Assembly: GCF_004167665.1 (NCBI RefSeq)
Contig: NZ_SEWE01000017.1
Span: forward strand, 23,105-87,104
Reading direction: 5' to 3'
Length of the DNA: 64,000 nucleotides
From: Hymenobacter persicinus
GTDB lineage: Bacteria; Bacteroidota; Bacteroidia; Cytophagales; Hymenobacteraceae
The translations under genes were made by a program, and so were the position numbers. Positions 1 through 8,906 of this stretch are shown piece after piece. Position 1 is the first letter of the stretch. Each line of letters opens with the position of its first letter. Below the pieces are notes generated by a model that did not search any database, was not told the origin of the DNA, and saw nothing but the letters and a program-made list of their open reading frames with translations.

Positions 1-26
1 GCTCAACATGCCCCGCGCCTAGCCCC

Positions 27-470
27 ATGCTCGAGCAGTCCGAAAAAACCGTGGTGGTCAGAGTGGGTGCTGAAGCCCTGCTGGCCGACGTGCAGGCTGG
101 CCGCCACACCTATTTCGTGGATGAGCCCGTGGCCGTTGGGGGCCAGGACCGCGGCCCCACGCCCTACGATTTGCTGCTCTCGGCCCTGGGCGCCTGCACG
201 GCCATCACCCTGCGCCTGTACGCCACCCAGAAAAAATGGCCCCTCGAAGGCATTGAAGTGCGCCTGAGCCACCAGCGCGTGCACGAGCTCGACTGCGAAA
301 AGTGTGAGCAGCCCGGGCAGATGCTGGAGGAGGTGACCAAGGAGCTACGCCTGCTCGGCCCCCTCACTGAGGAGCAGCGCCAGCGCCTGGAAGCTATTTC
401 GCACAAGTGCCCGGTGCAAAAAGCGCTCAGCGGCGGCCTGCGCATCGTCACGCGGCTGATGCCGGCCTAG
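27..470 (+). CDS. OsmC family peroxiredoxin-like protein
   Basis: This 147-residue protein has the OsmC/Ohr fold signature: a GACTAIT segment with Cys57 and an HKCPVQKAL segment with Cys128, the pair of reactive cysteines that reduce organic hydroperoxides in this family. [13 protein letters not shown] stretch precedes the first cysteine, as is usual. An extra Cys90-xx-Cys93 pair lies between them and could bind metal or form a second disulfide. The substrate cannot be told from sequence. It acts in the cytoplasm. The ATG at 27 is the first in frame and gives the normal family length. It is followed 44 bases later by a zinc-finger gene on the same strand with its own -7 box. Confidence 0.88.
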   Translation: MLEQSEKTVVVRVGAEALLADVQAGRHTYFVDEPVAVGGQDRGPTPYDLLLSALGACTAITLRLYATQKKWPLEGIEVRLSHQRVHELDCEKCEQPGQMLEEVTKELRLLGPLTEEQRQRLEAISHKCPVQKALSGGLRIVTRLMPA

Positions 471-483
471 CGGGCCGTAGAAT

Positions 484-491
484 TACTTTTG
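484..491 (+). promoter_or_regulatory. Bacteroidota -7 promoter box TACTTTTG
   Basis: TACTTTTG matches the Bacteroidota -7 consensus TAnnTTTG exactly and lies 23 bases before the ATG at 515. No convincing -33 TTTG is visible upstream, so the call rests on the -7 box alone. Confidence 0.4.
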
Positions 492-514
492 TTTGCGTTG
501 AAAACTTTCTGCCA

Positions 515-781
515 ATGGCCCTCTGTACTCACCTCAGTGCCCTGCAAACCCTGATTCCGGCCCCCGCCGACCCCGTCTGCCCCGAGTGCGTGGCCCTGGG
601 CGACACCTGGGTGCACCTGCGCGTGTGCCAGGACTGCGGCCACGTCGGCTGCTGCGACTCATCGAAAAACAAGCACGCCACCCGGCATTTTCAGGCCACG
701 AGCCACCCGGTGGTAACTTCTGCCGAACCCGGCGAACAGTGGGCCTGGTGCTACGTAGACCAGCAAATGGCCGAATACTAA
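515..781 (+). CDS. UBP-type zinc finger domain protein
   Basis: The 88-residue product is essentially a single zf-UBP domain: Cys4/His6, Cys22-xx-Cys25, Cys38-xx-Cys41, Cys46/47 and His54, His58, His64 are arranged as metal ligands. In eukaryotes this fold binds the ubiquitin C-terminus. Free-standing bacterial copies are common and have no assigned role. An upstream in-frame start at 407 would overlap the OsmC gene by 64 bases and add a non-conserved leader. The ATG at 515 is preferred because the protein then begins at the first ligand region and a -7 box sits just upstream. The stop lies 29 bases before the next gene. Confidence 0.8.
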   Translation: MALCTHLSALQTLIPAPADPVCPECVALGDTWVHLRVCQDCGHVGCCDSSKNKHATRHFQATSHPVVTSAEPGEQWAWCYVDQQMAEY

Positions 782-810
782 CACGGCCGCCTGGCTTTGG
801 ACTCCCGGAA

Positions 811-1233
811 ATGTACCGTACTCCCTACACCACCGATATTCTTGAAATCACCTTCCGCACCGACACTGGCCTGCTGATCGGGCGCTGGATGCGGCCCGTG
901 TCGCCGGCCGAAATGCGCACCGGCTACGAAACCATGCTGGCCGCCGCCCTGCACTACGACTGCCGACACTGGCTGCTCGATATTCGCCGCCGCAGCCACA
1001 GCGACGAGGAAACCGCACGCTGGGTCACCGAGGAATTTTTGCCCCAGGCCGCCGGTCAGCTGCACGGCACGCTCTACATGTCGGTGCTGCTGTCGCCGAC
1101 TTACCTCTACGAAGTTAACTCCCGGCCCACGCTGGCCGCCCTGCCCGTCGAGACGCACCGCAGCTACCGCATCCAGTACTTCACCGACGAGCGGGAGGCC
1201 AACGACTGGCTGGCCGCCAAGGTGGAAAAGTGA
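811..1233 (+). CDS. Hypothetical protein, 140 aa
   Basis: I do not recognise this protein. It begins MYRTPYTTDILEITFR and has no signal peptide or membrane segment. Alternating hydrophobic strands and helices (TGLLIGRW, HWLLDIRRR, LYMSVLLSPTYLYE) suggest a small alpha/beta cytoplasmic protein, perhaps with a SpoIIAA/STAS-like fold, but no motif proves that. An in-frame start at 586 lies inside the zinc-finger gene and gives an arginine/proline-rich leader typical of out-of-frame reading, so the ATG at 811 is chosen. It lies 29 bases downstream of the zinc-finger gene, probably in the same transcript, and converges with the lipoprotein gene at 1249. Confidence 0.7.
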   Translation: MYRTPYTTDILEITFRTDTGLLIGRWMRPVSPAEMRTGYETMLAAALHYDCRHWLLDIRRRSHSDEETARWVTEEFLPQAAGQLHGTLYMSVLLSPTYLYEVNSRPTLAALPVETHRSYRIQYFTDEREANDWLAAKVEK

Positions 1234-1248
1234 GTGCGGCAGCCTGAA

Positions 1249-1629
1249 TTAAAGTGCAGAATAGTGGAAGGCGAAGTCCGGGATTCTTAAGCGGGAGAGC
1301 AAGGCTTTAAATTCTGCTGCCGGAAGCGGGCCCAGTAAAGCCTTCTGCACGGTCGGGTCGCTACTGTCGGTGGGTTGGTCAAGTGCCCTGTCGAGCAAGT
1401 AAAAGCCTTGCGCTGATTCCACAAAGATGAACTCGGCCGTGTAGCCCGCCCGGCGTACGTTGGGGACTCTTTCAAAGTCCAAGCCGTCGGGGCCGCGGTA
1501 ATAGAGCGTTTTGTAGGATGCTGCCGGGTCCTGCGCCACGTAGTAAGGTCCGCCAAGTGCCGTTTCGCCCAAGCTTATGCAGGAAGTGCAGAGCATCAGC
1601 AGTAGCATCAGGCCATAGCAGTATTTCAT
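1249..1629 (-). CDS. Small hypothetical lipoprotein
   Basis: The 126-residue product starts MKYCYGLMLLLMLCTSC, a short signal peptide ending in the lipobox LCTSC with Cys17 as the lipidated residue. The mature part is about 110 residues, contains no recognised domain and ends in FAFHYSAL. It is therefore probably a small exported lipoprotein of unknown function. It converges with the gene ending at 1233, and the hairpin terminator of serS separates it from that gene on the other side, so it is likely transcribed alone. Confidence 0.72.
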   Translation of the reverse strand: MKYCYGLMLLLMLCTSCISLGETALGGPYYVAQDPAASYKTLYYRGPDGLDFERVPNVRRAGYTAEFIFVESAQGFYLLDRALDQPTDSSDPTVQKALLGPLPAAEFKALLSRLRIPDFAFHYSAL

Positions 1630-1645
1630 TTCAGGATTTTAACAG

Positions 1646-1680
1646 AAAAGGGCCGCTGTAGCAAATACAGCGGCCCTTTT
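1646..1680 (-). terminator. Hairpin terminator of serS
   Basis: A perfect 15-base stem (AAAAGGGCCGCTGTA pairing with TACAGCGGCCCTTTT) encloses a 5-base loop. It begins 27 bases past the serS stop codon on the leftward strand, and its arms supply the terminal T-run. Confidence 0.85.
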
Positions 1681-1707
1681 CAGGGTGCACTATTATCTAT
1701 ACCTAGC

Positions 1708-2982
1708 CTACCCGATTTTCTCGAAGCCGCAGTAGGAGTGCAGTACCTCGGGCAAACGGATGCCGTCGGGCGTCTGGTTGTTTTCCAGCAGCGCCGCCAC
1801 GATGCGGGGCAAGGCCAGGGCCGAGCCGTTGAGCGTGTGCAGGAGCTGGGTTTTGCCGCCCTCGGCCCGGTAGCGCAGCTTAAGGCGGTTGGCCTGGTAG
1901 GTTTCGAAGTTTGAGGCCGAGCTTACTTCCAGCCAGCGGCCCTGGGCGGCGCTCCACACTTCCAAATCGAAGGTGAGGGCCGAGGTGAAGCCCATGTCGC
2001 CGCCGCAGAGGCGCAGCACGCGGTAAGGCAGCTCCAGCTTCTGCAGGAGCCCTTCGATGTGAGCCACCATGCCGTCGAGGGCCGCGTAGCTGTTCTCAGG
2101 CTGGGTTATCTGCACGATTTCCACCTTGTCGAACTGGTGCAAGCGGTTGAGGCCGCGCACGTCGGCGCCCCAGGAGCCGGCTTCGCGGCGGAAGCAGGGC
2201 GTGTAGCCGGTGTTGCGAATCGGCAGCTGGTCGGCGGCCACGATTTCGTCGCGGTAGAGGTTGGTAATCGGTACCTCCGAGGTCGGAATCAGGAACAGAT
2301 TGTCCTTGGCGTCGTGGTACATCTGGCCTTCCTTGTCGGGGAGCTGGCCCGTGCCGTAGCCGCTGGCCTCGTTCACCAGAATCGGGGGCTGCACCTCGTC
2401 GTAGCCCGCGTCGCGGGCCTGGTCGAGGAAAAAGTTGATCAGGGCGCGCTGCAGCCGGGCGCCCTGTTTTTTATACACCGGAAAGCCCGCGCCGGTAATC
2501 TTGTTGCCGAGCTCAAAGTCGATGATATCGTACTTCTTAATCAGCTCCCAGTGGGGCAGCGCATCGGCGGGCAGGTCGGGCTTGGTGCCGCCTTCGCGCA
2601 CCACCTCATTGTCCTGGGCACTGCGGCCCTCGGGCACGCTGCTGTGGGGCAGGTTGGGTAGCTTATACAGGGTCTGCTGCAGGCCGTCTTCCACCTGGGC
2701 CAGCTCGTCGTCGGCCGTTTTGGTGAGCTGCTTCAGCTCGGCCGTGCGCAGCTTCAGGGCTTCGGCCCCGGTTTTGTCGCCGCTTTTCATCAGGCCGCCG
2801 ATTTGCCGGGCCAGCTCGTTGGCTTCAGCCTGGGCCGAGTCGCGCGAGGTTTGCAGCTCCCGACGGCGCTGGTCGAGGCTCAGAATGGCCGCCACGTCGG
2901 CTTCGGCGGTTTTATAGTGCTTTTTAGCCAACCCGGCCAATACCAGCTCGGGGTTTTCTTTCAGAACGGAAACTTGCAGCAT
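1708..2982 (-). CDS. serS: Serine--tRNA ligase
   Basis: The 424-residue protein is a complete class II seryl-tRNA synthetase, which charges tRNA-Ser in the cytoplasm. The N-terminal 110 residues form the long antiparallel coiled-coil arm that binds the tRNA variable loop. The catalytic core carries motif 2 (FRREAGSWGADVRGLNRLHQF) and motif 3 near the C-terminus (LEVSSASNFETYQANRLKLR). Length matches the family. The ATG at 2982 begins MLQVSVLKENPE, the usual start. It is monocistronic: a -7 box lies about 30 bases upstream and a strong terminator follows. Confidence 0.98.
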   Translation of the reverse strand: MLQVSVLKENPELVLAGLAKKHYKTAEADVAAILSLDQRRRELQTSRDSAQAEANELARQIGGLMKSGDKTGAEALKLRTAELKQLTKTADDELAQVEDGLQQTLYKLPNLPHSSVPEGRSAQDNEVVREGGTKPDLPADALPHWELIKKYDIIDFELGNKITGAGFPVYKKQGARLQRALINFFLDQARDAGYDEVQPPILVNEASGYGTGQLPDKEGQMYHDAKDNLFLIPTSEVPITNLYRDEIVAADQLPIRNTGYTPCFRREAGSWGADVRGLNRLHQFDKVEIVQITQPENSYAALDGMVAHIEGLLQKLELPYRVLRLCGGDMGFTSALTFDLEVWSAAQGRWLEVSSASNFETYQANRLKLRYRAEGGKTQLLHTLNGSALALPRIVAALLENNQTPDGIRLPEVLHSYCGFEKIG

Positions 2983-3538
2983 AAGGCAGAAATACGCGGA
3001 TTAGAACGCGGGCAAAAGTAGGTTTTTTTAAGAAGTGCCCTGGCGAAACCACCGAACTTCGCTGTCCAACTGCGTCCAGCTGCGGTTACTGAATTCAAAA
3101 AACTGCCCCCGAAGCCGGCAAAGATGCCCAGCCAAAGCGACGGCGGCAGAAAAAAACGAACCAAGGAGTACGCATTGCCGTTCTGCTCCTATAAGGCCCT
3201 GGCCGCGGGCTGGTTTGGACGATACGGCACCGATGATAGCACGGGCTTCGGCGGGGTAGAACCGCTTCTCCCCAGCCAGTTAAAAAATCGGTATCCCGTT
3301 TGGCGGTTCCGGCGTATTACGCTAACATTGCGTAAGTAAATCGGCAGCTGATGCCGGACCCGGAGTCAGTTTATCCCCGTACGGTCCGAATTATCTCCAG
3401 CGCCTCCCGTACTACCCCTCGTTTTTCGAATTCTCAGTGCCCAGCGCCGCGCCGCGGCTGCTCCTCGTTTGCCCGGATTGGCCTGTGTTGCTCCGTGTCG
3501 GCTTCGTACCCGCTCGTTTTTCTCCCCCGTTTTAGTGT
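2983..3538. other. 556-base region between serS and rho, no gene seen
   Basis: This gap separates the divergent serS and rho genes. Short open frames here look like chance. It contains a -7 box for serS (3013-3020) and a small hairpin (TTACGC/GCGTAA, 3317-3335). No clear TAnnTTTG box for rho is visible, so the rho leader may be long, up to about 500 bases, and its promoter remains unplaced. Confidence 0.5.
3013..3020 (-). promoter_or_regulatory. -7 promoter box of serS
   Basis: Read leftward the sequence is TACTTTTG, an exact match to TAnnTTTG, 31 bases upstream of the serS ATG. A -33 element is not clear at the usual distance. Confidence 0.45.
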
Positions 3539-5644
3539 ATGTACAATATTGAAGAGTTGAAGGACCGTCTGCTTTCCGAGCTAAAGGAAATTGCAGAGAA
3601 ACTGAACGTCGGTAACTTCAAAAAACTCAGCAAACAGGATCTTATCTACAAGATTCTCGATCAGCAGGCCATCACGCCAACTGACAAGCTCCCCAGTAAA
3701 GTGAAATCGGCCGATGAGCAGCCCGTAGCGGCGCCGTTGGCTTTTTCAGACGTGGCTCCCGCCGCCCCGGCCGCCCGCCGCGAGCCCGCGGCCCGCACCA
3801 CCGCCGCCCGCACACCCCGCTCGACGCCCGCCGCCGTGGCCGTGCAGCCGCTGAAAGCCGCGGCGCCCGTTGTGGAAGCTGCCTCATCGGTGGTGGCCGA
3901 GGCTCCTGCCGCCCCAGCGCCGGATGCTGCCCCGCCCGCCGAAGCTGCCGACCCCGCTAGCCGCCCCGTAAAAGTGTACCAGCGCCCCGAGCGCCGCAGC
4001 CGCACCGACCAGCGCCGCGAAACCGCCGCGCCTGCTGACGCAGAAGCCGCTCCCGCCGTGGTGCTGCCCGAAGCGCCGGCCGTTCCGGCCCCCGCGCCGG
4101 CCGCGGAGCCAACGGCTGAAATGCCTGCCGCGCCCACCATGGCGCCCTTCGTGTATCGGGAGCCCCGTCCCGAAAACGGCACCGGCCGCGACCAGCGCGA
4201 CAACCGGGACCGGGACAATACTCCCCGCGAAAACCGGGAGCCGCGTGACGGCCGCGAGCCCCGTACGGACGCCCCCCGTGGGGAATACCGCAACGATGCG
4301 CCGCGGGAAAACCGCGACCAGGGCCGTCGGGAAGACCGGCCCCTGCGTAGCGACCGGACGGACGTGGTGCGGGAGCCCCGCCCGGACCGCCCCGACCGAG
4401 AGCAGCGCGAGCAAAGCCGCCGCGAGGACCGTTTTGCCGCCCGTGAGCAGCAGCGCCAGGCCCGCCAGAACGAGCGGAGTGAGCGAGGAGGTGAAACCGG
4501 CCAGCAGCGCCCCGTGCGCAACGACTTCGACATTACCATTCCGGGCTCCGGCACGCTGGAAATGATGCCCGACGGCGGCTACGGCTTCCTGCGCAGCCCA
4601 TTCTACAACTACCTGGCCTCGCCCGACGATATTTACGTCTCGCCCCAGCAGGTGAAGCAGTTTGCCCTCAAAGCCGGCGACACGGTGAAATGCACCATCC
4701 GTCCGCCCCGGGAAGGCGAGAAGTACTTCGCCCTGGTGAACGTGGAAGGCATCAACGGCCGCACGGTGGAAGAAGCCCGGGACCGGATTCCGTTCAGCAA
4801 CCTGACCCCGCTCTTCGCCGAGGAGCGCCTGAAGCTGACCACTAAGTCGACCCAGCTCAGTACCCGCATCATGGACCTGTTTGCCCCCATTGGCAAAGGC
4901 CAGCGCGGCCTGATTGTGGCCCAGCCCAAGACGGGTAAGACGGTGCTGCTCCAGGAAATTGCCAACGCTATCAGCGAAAACCACCCCGAAGTCTACCTCA
5001 TCATCCTGCTCATCGACGAGCGGCCGGAAGAGGTGACGGACATGGCCCGCTCGGTGAAGGCCGAGGTGCTTAGCTCCACCTTCGACGAAACCGCCGACCG
5101 CCACGTCAAGATTGCCAGCATTGCCCTCGACAAGGCCAAGCGCCTCGTGGAGTGCGGGCACGACGTGGTGATTCTGCTCGACTCGATTACCCGCCTGGCC
5201 CGCGCCTACAACACGGTGCAGCCCGCTTCGGGCAAGATCCTGTCGGGTGGCGTGGATGCCAACGCCCTGCACAAGCCCAAGCGCTTCTTTGGCGCGGCCC
5301 GCAACGTGGAGAATGGCGGCTCGCTCACCATCATTGCTACCGCCCTGATTGAAACCGGCTCCAAGATGGACGAGGTTATCTTCGAGGAATTTAAGGGTAC
5401 CGGCAACATGGAACTGCAGCTGGACCGCAAGCTGGCCAACAAGCGCGTGTTCCCGGCCATCGACATTCCGGCTTCCGGCACCCGCCGCGAAGACCTGCTC
5501 ATGGGCAAGGAAGAGCTGAACCGCATCTGGGTGCTCCGCAAGTTCATGGCCGACATGACGGCCATTGAAGCTATGGAGTTCCTCAAGGACCGCATCAAGA
5601 ATACCAAGAGCAACGAAGAGTTCTTGGTGTCGATGAACGGCTAA
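3539..5644 (+). CDS. rho: Transcription termination factor Rho with large disordered insertion
   Basis: This hexameric RNA helicase ends transcription of untranslated RNA. Residues 1-45 are the Rho N-terminal helical domain. About 285 residues of low complexity follow, first Ala/Pro-rich and then dominated by Arg, Asp, Glu and Asn in RENRD/PRD-type repeats. The RNA-binding domain ([17 protein letters not shown]) starts near residue 335. The ATPase has Walker A QPKTGKT near 462 and Walker [12 protein letters not shown] from 542. Total length is 701 residues against about 420 in E. coli. Rho proteins of Bacteroidota are known to carry such insertions, linked to RNA binding and condensate formation. 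It is monocistronic and ends in a strong bidirectional hairpin. Confidence 0.97.
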   Translation: MYNIEELKDRLLSELKEIAEKLNVGNFKKLSKQDLIYKILDQQAITPTDKLPSKVKSADEQPVAAPLAFSDVAPAAPAARREPAARTTAARTPRSTPAAVAVQPLKAAAPVVEAASSVVAEAPAAPAPDAAPPAEAADPASRPVKVYQRPERRSRTDQRRETAAPADAEAAPAVVLPEAPAVPAPAPAAEPTAEMPAAPTMAPFVYREPRPENGTGRDQRDNRDRDNTPRENREPRDGREPRTDAPRGEYRNDAPRENRDQGRREDRPLRSDRTDVVREPRPDRPDREQREQSRREDRFAAREQQRQARQNERSERGGETGQQRPVRNDFDITIPGSGTLEMMPDGGYGFLRSPFYNYLASPDDIYVSPQQVKQFALKAGDTVKCTIRPPREGEKYFALVNVEGINGRTVEEARDRIPFSNLTPLFAEERLKLTTKSTQLSTRIMDLFAPIGKGQRGLIVAQPKTGKTVLLQEIANAISENHPEVYLIILLIDERPEEVTDMARSVKAEVLSSTFDETADRHVKIASIALDKAKRLVECGHDVVILLDSITRLARAYNTVQPASGKILSGGVDANALHKPKRFFGAARNVENGGSLTIIATALIETGSKMDEVIFEEFKGTGNMELQLDRKLANKRVFPAIDIPASGTRREDLLMGKEELNRIWVLRKFMADMTAIEAMEFLKDRIKNTKSNEEFLVSMNG

Positions 5645-5661
5645 GTCGAGATTCCTGAATG

Positions 5662-5709
5662 AAAACAAAAAAGGCCCGCTGCACTGCTGCAGCGGGCCTT
5701 TTTTGTTTT
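5662..5709 (+). terminator. Bidirectional terminator after rho
   Basis: A near-perfect 22-base stem (core AAGGCCCGCTGCA pairing with TGCAGCGGGCCTT) with a 4-base loop is flanked by A- and T-runs on the two sides. It can therefore end rho rightward and the gene at 5720 leftward. Confidence 0.92.
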
Positions 5710-5719
5710 CTGCGCCCTG

Positions 5720-6448
5720 TTACCCGGCCGCGTCGAGCTGCTCCAGGATAAAAGTAATCCGGGTGCCGTCGTAGAAGCGGTAGTGCATTTCGGTGAAGCC
5801 GTAGAGGGGGTGAAAGTATAAGTCGAGCGTGTTGCGGCCCAGTCGGCTGTGTTGGCCGACGGCCTCAACCAGCCAGCAGCCGGCCACGTCCCGTTGGCCA
5901 TAGCGGCGGGTGGTCGGCGCTTGTACCCGGTAGGTGGGTTGAACCGAGCCTTTAAAGTCGCCCCAGCCGCCCAAAATAAACAGCCGGCCGCCGCGCCAGC
6001 TGCCACCCGGAGTTAGGTGGGCCGGCTTCACCTGCGGAAACGGCGCTATTTCGGTGTAGGCGTACTGGTTGCTGCGAAACGGGTGCATCCAGATTTCCCG
6101 CCGGTTTTCGATAACCCCGGTCACGGTTGTTTTCTGCCACTCGTAGGGCATGGGTGGGCGGCCAGGCTGGCTTTGCGGGTTGGGCCGGGCCGTGAACGTG
6201 AGCGAATCGGCGGCGCGGTAGGAATACTGCACGGTGCAGGCCGTCTGCACCCGGGGTTGACCTGCCCAGGGCCGGCCAGACGGCTGCATCGTTATCCGCT
6301 CCCGCGAAAGAGTGTCGCCGGTCGGGCTGATGAAAAACGCCTGGTACTGATACGTTCGGCGCGCGTTGAAAATGACCAAGCTGTCGTCAGGACCCGCCGG
6401 GGCAGTGGCAGTCAGCAGCGCTAGGGCGCAAGAAACAAGGGGGAGCAT
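5720..6448 (-). CDS. Secreted hypothetical protein, 242 aa
   Basis: I do not recognise this protein. It starts MLPLVSCALALLTATAPAGP, a plausible cleavable signal peptide, so it is probably periplasmic or outer-membrane facing. The mature part is rich in Tyr, Trp and Arg with beta-strand-like alternation (RTYQYQAFFI, LDLYFHPLYGFTEMHYRFYDGTRI). No catalytic motif is evident. It could belong to the beta-rich DUF3108-like proteins, but that is a guess from composition. It converges with rho and shares its terminator. No promoter box was found upstream. Confidence 0.68.
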   Translation of the reverse strand: MLPLVSCALALLTATAPAGPDDSLVIFNARRTYQYQAFFISPTGDTLSRERITMQPSGRPWAGQPRVQTACTVQYSYRAADSLTFTARPNPQSQPGRPPMPYEWQKTTVTGVIENRREIWMHPFRSNQYAYTEIAPFPQVKPAHLTPGGSWRGGRLFILGGWGDFKGSVQPTYRVQAPTTRRYGQRDVAGCWLVEAVGQHSRLGRNTLDLYFHPLYGFTEMHYRFYDGTRITFILEQLDAAG

Positions 6449-6539
6449 AAGTTAGGGAGCCGGCAACGAACCCGGAAGGTTGGCAGGGACGGGAAAATAC
6501 TTCGTTGGTGGGCGCATGGCGGGGCCGAGTGGGCTGCCG

Positions 6540-6569
6540 TTGTCACGTCGGCGCCCGGCGCTACCTTTG
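6540..6569 (+). promoter_or_regulatory. Promoter giving a probably leaderless mRNA
   Basis: TTG (6540-6542) is followed after 19 bases by TACCTTTG (6562-6569), matching the Bacteroidota -33/-7 pattern in sequence and spacing. The gene's ATG is at 6575, only 5 bases past the -7 box, which is where transcription should start, so the mRNA would begin at or next to its start codon. Confidence 0.6.
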
Positions 6570-6574
6570 CGGGC

Positions 6575-7246
6575 ATGGAAACGACCCCCGACCTGCCCGA
6601 AATCCTGTATATCTCCGACCCACTCTGCGCTTGGTGCTACGGCATGAGCCCCGTGCTTCAGCGCATTAAAACCGAGTACGCCGGCCGAGTGCAGGTGTCA
6701 GTGCTCAGCGGGGGCATGGTGACGGGGGCGGAGGTCGGGCCCATCGGCGAGGTGTGGGCAGATTTGAGCAGCGCCCTGGAGCCGGTGGCCAAGGTGACGG
6801 GCGTGGAGTTTGGCGCCGCGTTTCGGGCGCTGGGCGAGGAAGGTCGTCTGGTTCAGAACTCCGAGCCACCCTGCCGGGCCATTGCCATCTTCCGCCAGCT
6901 CGACGACGTGCAGCACCGCGCCGTCAGCTTTGCTCACGACGTGCAGCGCGCCTACTTCCACGCCGGCCAGGACCTGAACAATCCGGCCACCTACGAGCCG
7001 CTGGTGGCGCGCTACGGCCTCGACGTGGCCGAGTTCCGGCGGCGCTGGGCCTCGGCCGAGGCCGCCCAGGCCACGCAGAAAGAATTTGCGGCCGTGGCCA
7101 AACTCGGCGTCAAGGGCTTTCCGACCACGATTCTGCGCGTCGGCAACCAGGGCTACCTGCTGGCCCGGGGCTTCGAGCCCTACGCCCAATTTGCCCGCGG
7201 TCTGGAGCAAGCCCTGGCGCAGGCTGGAGAAGAAGCCGGACAGTAG
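6575..7246 (+). CDS. DsbA family oxidoreductase (FrnE-like)
   Basis: The 223-residue thioredoxin-fold protein has a CAWC active site (Cys18, Cys21) in SDPLCAWCYGMSP and a cis-proline GFPTT loop near residue 178, with a helical insertion between them, as in the FrnE/DsbA-like group. No signal peptide is present, so it should act in the cytoplasm as a thiol-disulfide oxidoreductase or isomerase rather than in periplasmic disulfide formation. The start at 6575 is the only ATG before the active site. An excellent promoter ends 5 bases before it. It converges with the lipoprotein gene ending at 7253, only 6 bases away. Confidence 0.85.
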   Translation: METTPDLPEILYISDPLCAWCYGMSPVLQRIKTEYAGRVQVSVLSGGMVTGAEVGPIGEVWADLSSALEPVAKVTGVEFGAAFRALGEEGRLVQNSEPPCRAIAIFRQLDDVQHRAVSFAHDVQRAYFHAGQDLNNPATYEPLVARYGLDVAEFRRRWASAEAAQATQKEFAAVAKLGVKGFPTTILRVGNQGYLLARGFEPYAQFARGLEQALAQAGEEAGQ

Positions 7247-7252
7247 CGGAGC

Positions 7253-7876
7253 TTAGCCGCCGAAGCCGGGCAGGTGCACCACCTGCTTTTTAAGCGGCGA
7301 CCAGGCAATGCGCCGCCGGTCTTCCTTGCCCACCAAATACTGAAAGCTGACCGATTTGGGCTGCTTTTTCAGCTCGTCCCAGGTGGGTCGGTCCAGCTCG
7401 CCGGGCTGGTAGGCTTCCCGGGCCCCGAGGGCGGGCGTGGAGAAATTCTTGGCGGCAAAAAACTCGTCCATGCGCTTGCGGATAAAGGTTTCTCGCTGGG
7501 CTTCGGTGGCGGAGCTGCCGGCCATTTCGTACACCATCGAGGCCTCCAGGTCGGCGGCGCTGAGCATTTCGCGGAAGATAACCTGGCCCCCGGCGTCGGT
7601 GATGGTCAGCGTGGCCTCGCCGCCCACCACGGAAGACCCGCGCAGGGCCAGCGTAAACAAATCGGGCGCGGAAAGCGAGGAAAACAGGTGGCGGGCCCGC
7701 ACTATCTTGAGCGTGTCGGACTGGGCCGTGACGGCCGGCACCCGGGCCGTGTCCATGGGTTCGAGGGCAGCAGCCGAGTCGGCGGGGGCGGTGGTGCCGG
7801 CAGTGGTCTGGGCCGAATCGGGGGCGGAGCAGGCGGCCGTGCACAGCAGCAGAGCAGCCAGGGCGGAATAGCGCAT
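7253..7876 (-). CDS. Hypothetical lipoprotein, 207 aa
   Basis: The ATG at 7876 gives MRYSALAALLLCTAAC, a signal peptide with lipobox at Cys16. An in-frame upstream start at 7921 would bury this signal, so it is rejected. A Ser/Thr/Ala-rich linker (about residues 17-50) precedes a folded domain with strands such as GEATLTITDAGGQVIFRE and a helical segment around ETFIRKRMDEFFAAKNF. The C-terminus reads SFQYLVGKEDRRRIAWSP. I recognise no family. It is probably anchored in the outer or inner membrane. A box AACCTTTG, one mismatch from the -7 consensus, lies a few bases upstream. Confidence 0.7.
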   Translation of the reverse strand: MRYSALAALLLCTAACSAPDSAQTTAGTTAPADSAAALEPMDTARVPAVTAQSDTLKIVRARHLFSSLSAPDLFTLALRGSSVVGGEATLTITDAGGQVIFREMLSAADLEASMVYEMAGSSATEAQRETFIRKRMDEFFAAKNFSTPALGAREAYQPGELDRPTWDELKKQPKSVSFQYLVGKEDRRRIAWSPLKKQVVHLPGFGG

Positions 7877-7946
7877 CGTCAGCAAAGGTTGGTTGGCCGC
7901 AAATACGCAGGCCCGGGGCAAACTGTTGGGCTTGCCGGCCCGGGGC

Positions 7947-8879
7947 TTACCCGTGGTGCAGCACCAGCATCACGATGAAGGCCGCGCTCAGACACAATGA
8001 CGACACTTGGTTCATGCGCATGGTGTGGGCAAAGTCGGCCGCGGCCGCATCGTGCCACACGGTCCAGGCCCAGCGCCCGAACAGGTACACCACCGGACCG
8101 GTAGCGACCAGGAAAATGAGCAGATTGACCGGCTCCCCGCGCAGCCAGTAGGTGCCCCCCAGCACCGCCGCCCCGAGCAGCAGACCCGCCGCGGCAAACC
8201 CAAACGTACCCCGCAGCCCCAGCCACAAACTCAGGGTCAGGTCGCCGCGCTGCCGGTCTTCCTGGTGCTGGTACACCTGAGTGAGCGGGTAGGAGCCGCA
8301 CAGAAACAGCGTGCTGACCAGCGCCAGCAGCAGGTTGGTGGGTTCCAGCATAACGGCCTTCGGCGCGCCCACGCCCACCTGGGTCATCAGGAAGGTGAAG
8401 GCGCCCTGGAACACGACTACCACGAGCGTGCTCAAAAACGGGTATTTCTTGAGGCGGATACCCTCGTAGCTATAGGCCTTGGAAATCAGCAGGTAGATGG
8501 CCACCAGCAAAGCGAAAAACGGGCTCAGCAGTGCGGCGCCCAGCACGGCCAGCGCGTCGAACAGCCAGACGAGGTGAATCAGCTCCTCCGATACTTTCGG
8601 GGGCTTCTCCAGCCCGCCGATGCTGCCCTCGTCCCGGTCGTAGTAGGAGTTGTAGCCGTTGGAAGCCGGGTAGGCCAGTAGGTGCAACACCACGAACACA
8701 CCCAGGGCCCGGCCGACATCAATTGGGCCGCGCAGGGCGCTGAGGCCAAACCAGAACACCGGCATCAGGTAAACCGAAAACGGGATGCGCAGCAGGGGCA
8801 GCGCCTTTTTGTAGTTGGTAAGCAGCAAGTAGAAAAGAGCAACGAGTGGGAGAGAGGCAACGGCCGCAAAGGTGAGCAA
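7947..8879 (-). CDS. UbiA family prenyltransferase
   Basis: This integral membrane protein (up to 310 residues, about eight to nine hydrophobic segments) has the two polyprenyl-diphosphate/Mg2+ sites of UbiA enzymes: NGYNSYYDRDEGSIGG near residue 75 and YQHQEDRQRGDLT near 205. It should transfer a prenyl chain to an aromatic or other ring acceptor, which cannot be named. The coordinates use the TTG at 8879. Another TTG lies about 50 bases inside, so the start is uncertain. It is the last gene of a leftward operon with a membrane-anchored methyltransferase, and together they suggest a prenylated, methylated lipid or pigment product. Confidence 0.82.
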   Translation of the reverse strand: MLTFAAVASLPLVALFYLLLTNYKKALPLLRIPFSVYLMPVFWFGLSALRGPIDVGRALGVFVVLHLLAYPASNGYNSYYDRDEGSIGGLEKPPKVSEELIHLVWLFDALAVLGAALLSPFFALLVAIYLLISKAYSYEGIRLKKYPFLSTLVVVVFQGAFTFLMTQVGVGAPKAVMLEPTNLLLALVSTLFLCGSYPLTQVYQHQEDRQRGDLTLSLWLGLRGTFGFAAAGLLLGAAVLGGTYWLRGEPVNLLIFLVATGPVVYLFGRWAWTVWHDAAAADFAHTMRMNQVSSLCLSAAFIVMLVLHHG

Positions 8880-8906
8880 AAGCCGCCACTGCGGGAGCCC
8901 CGGTGT

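Noticed and set aside
1..22. End of a gene from left of the window
   Set aside because: A frame ending at a TAG at 20-22 exists, but 22 bases are too few to support a coding call.
407..514. Longer N-terminus for the zinc-finger protein
   Set aside because: It would overlap the OsmC gene by 64 bases and adds residues unrelated to the domain.
3884..5668. A 594-residue reverse-strand frame
   Set aside because: It is antisense to rho and has no recognisable motif.
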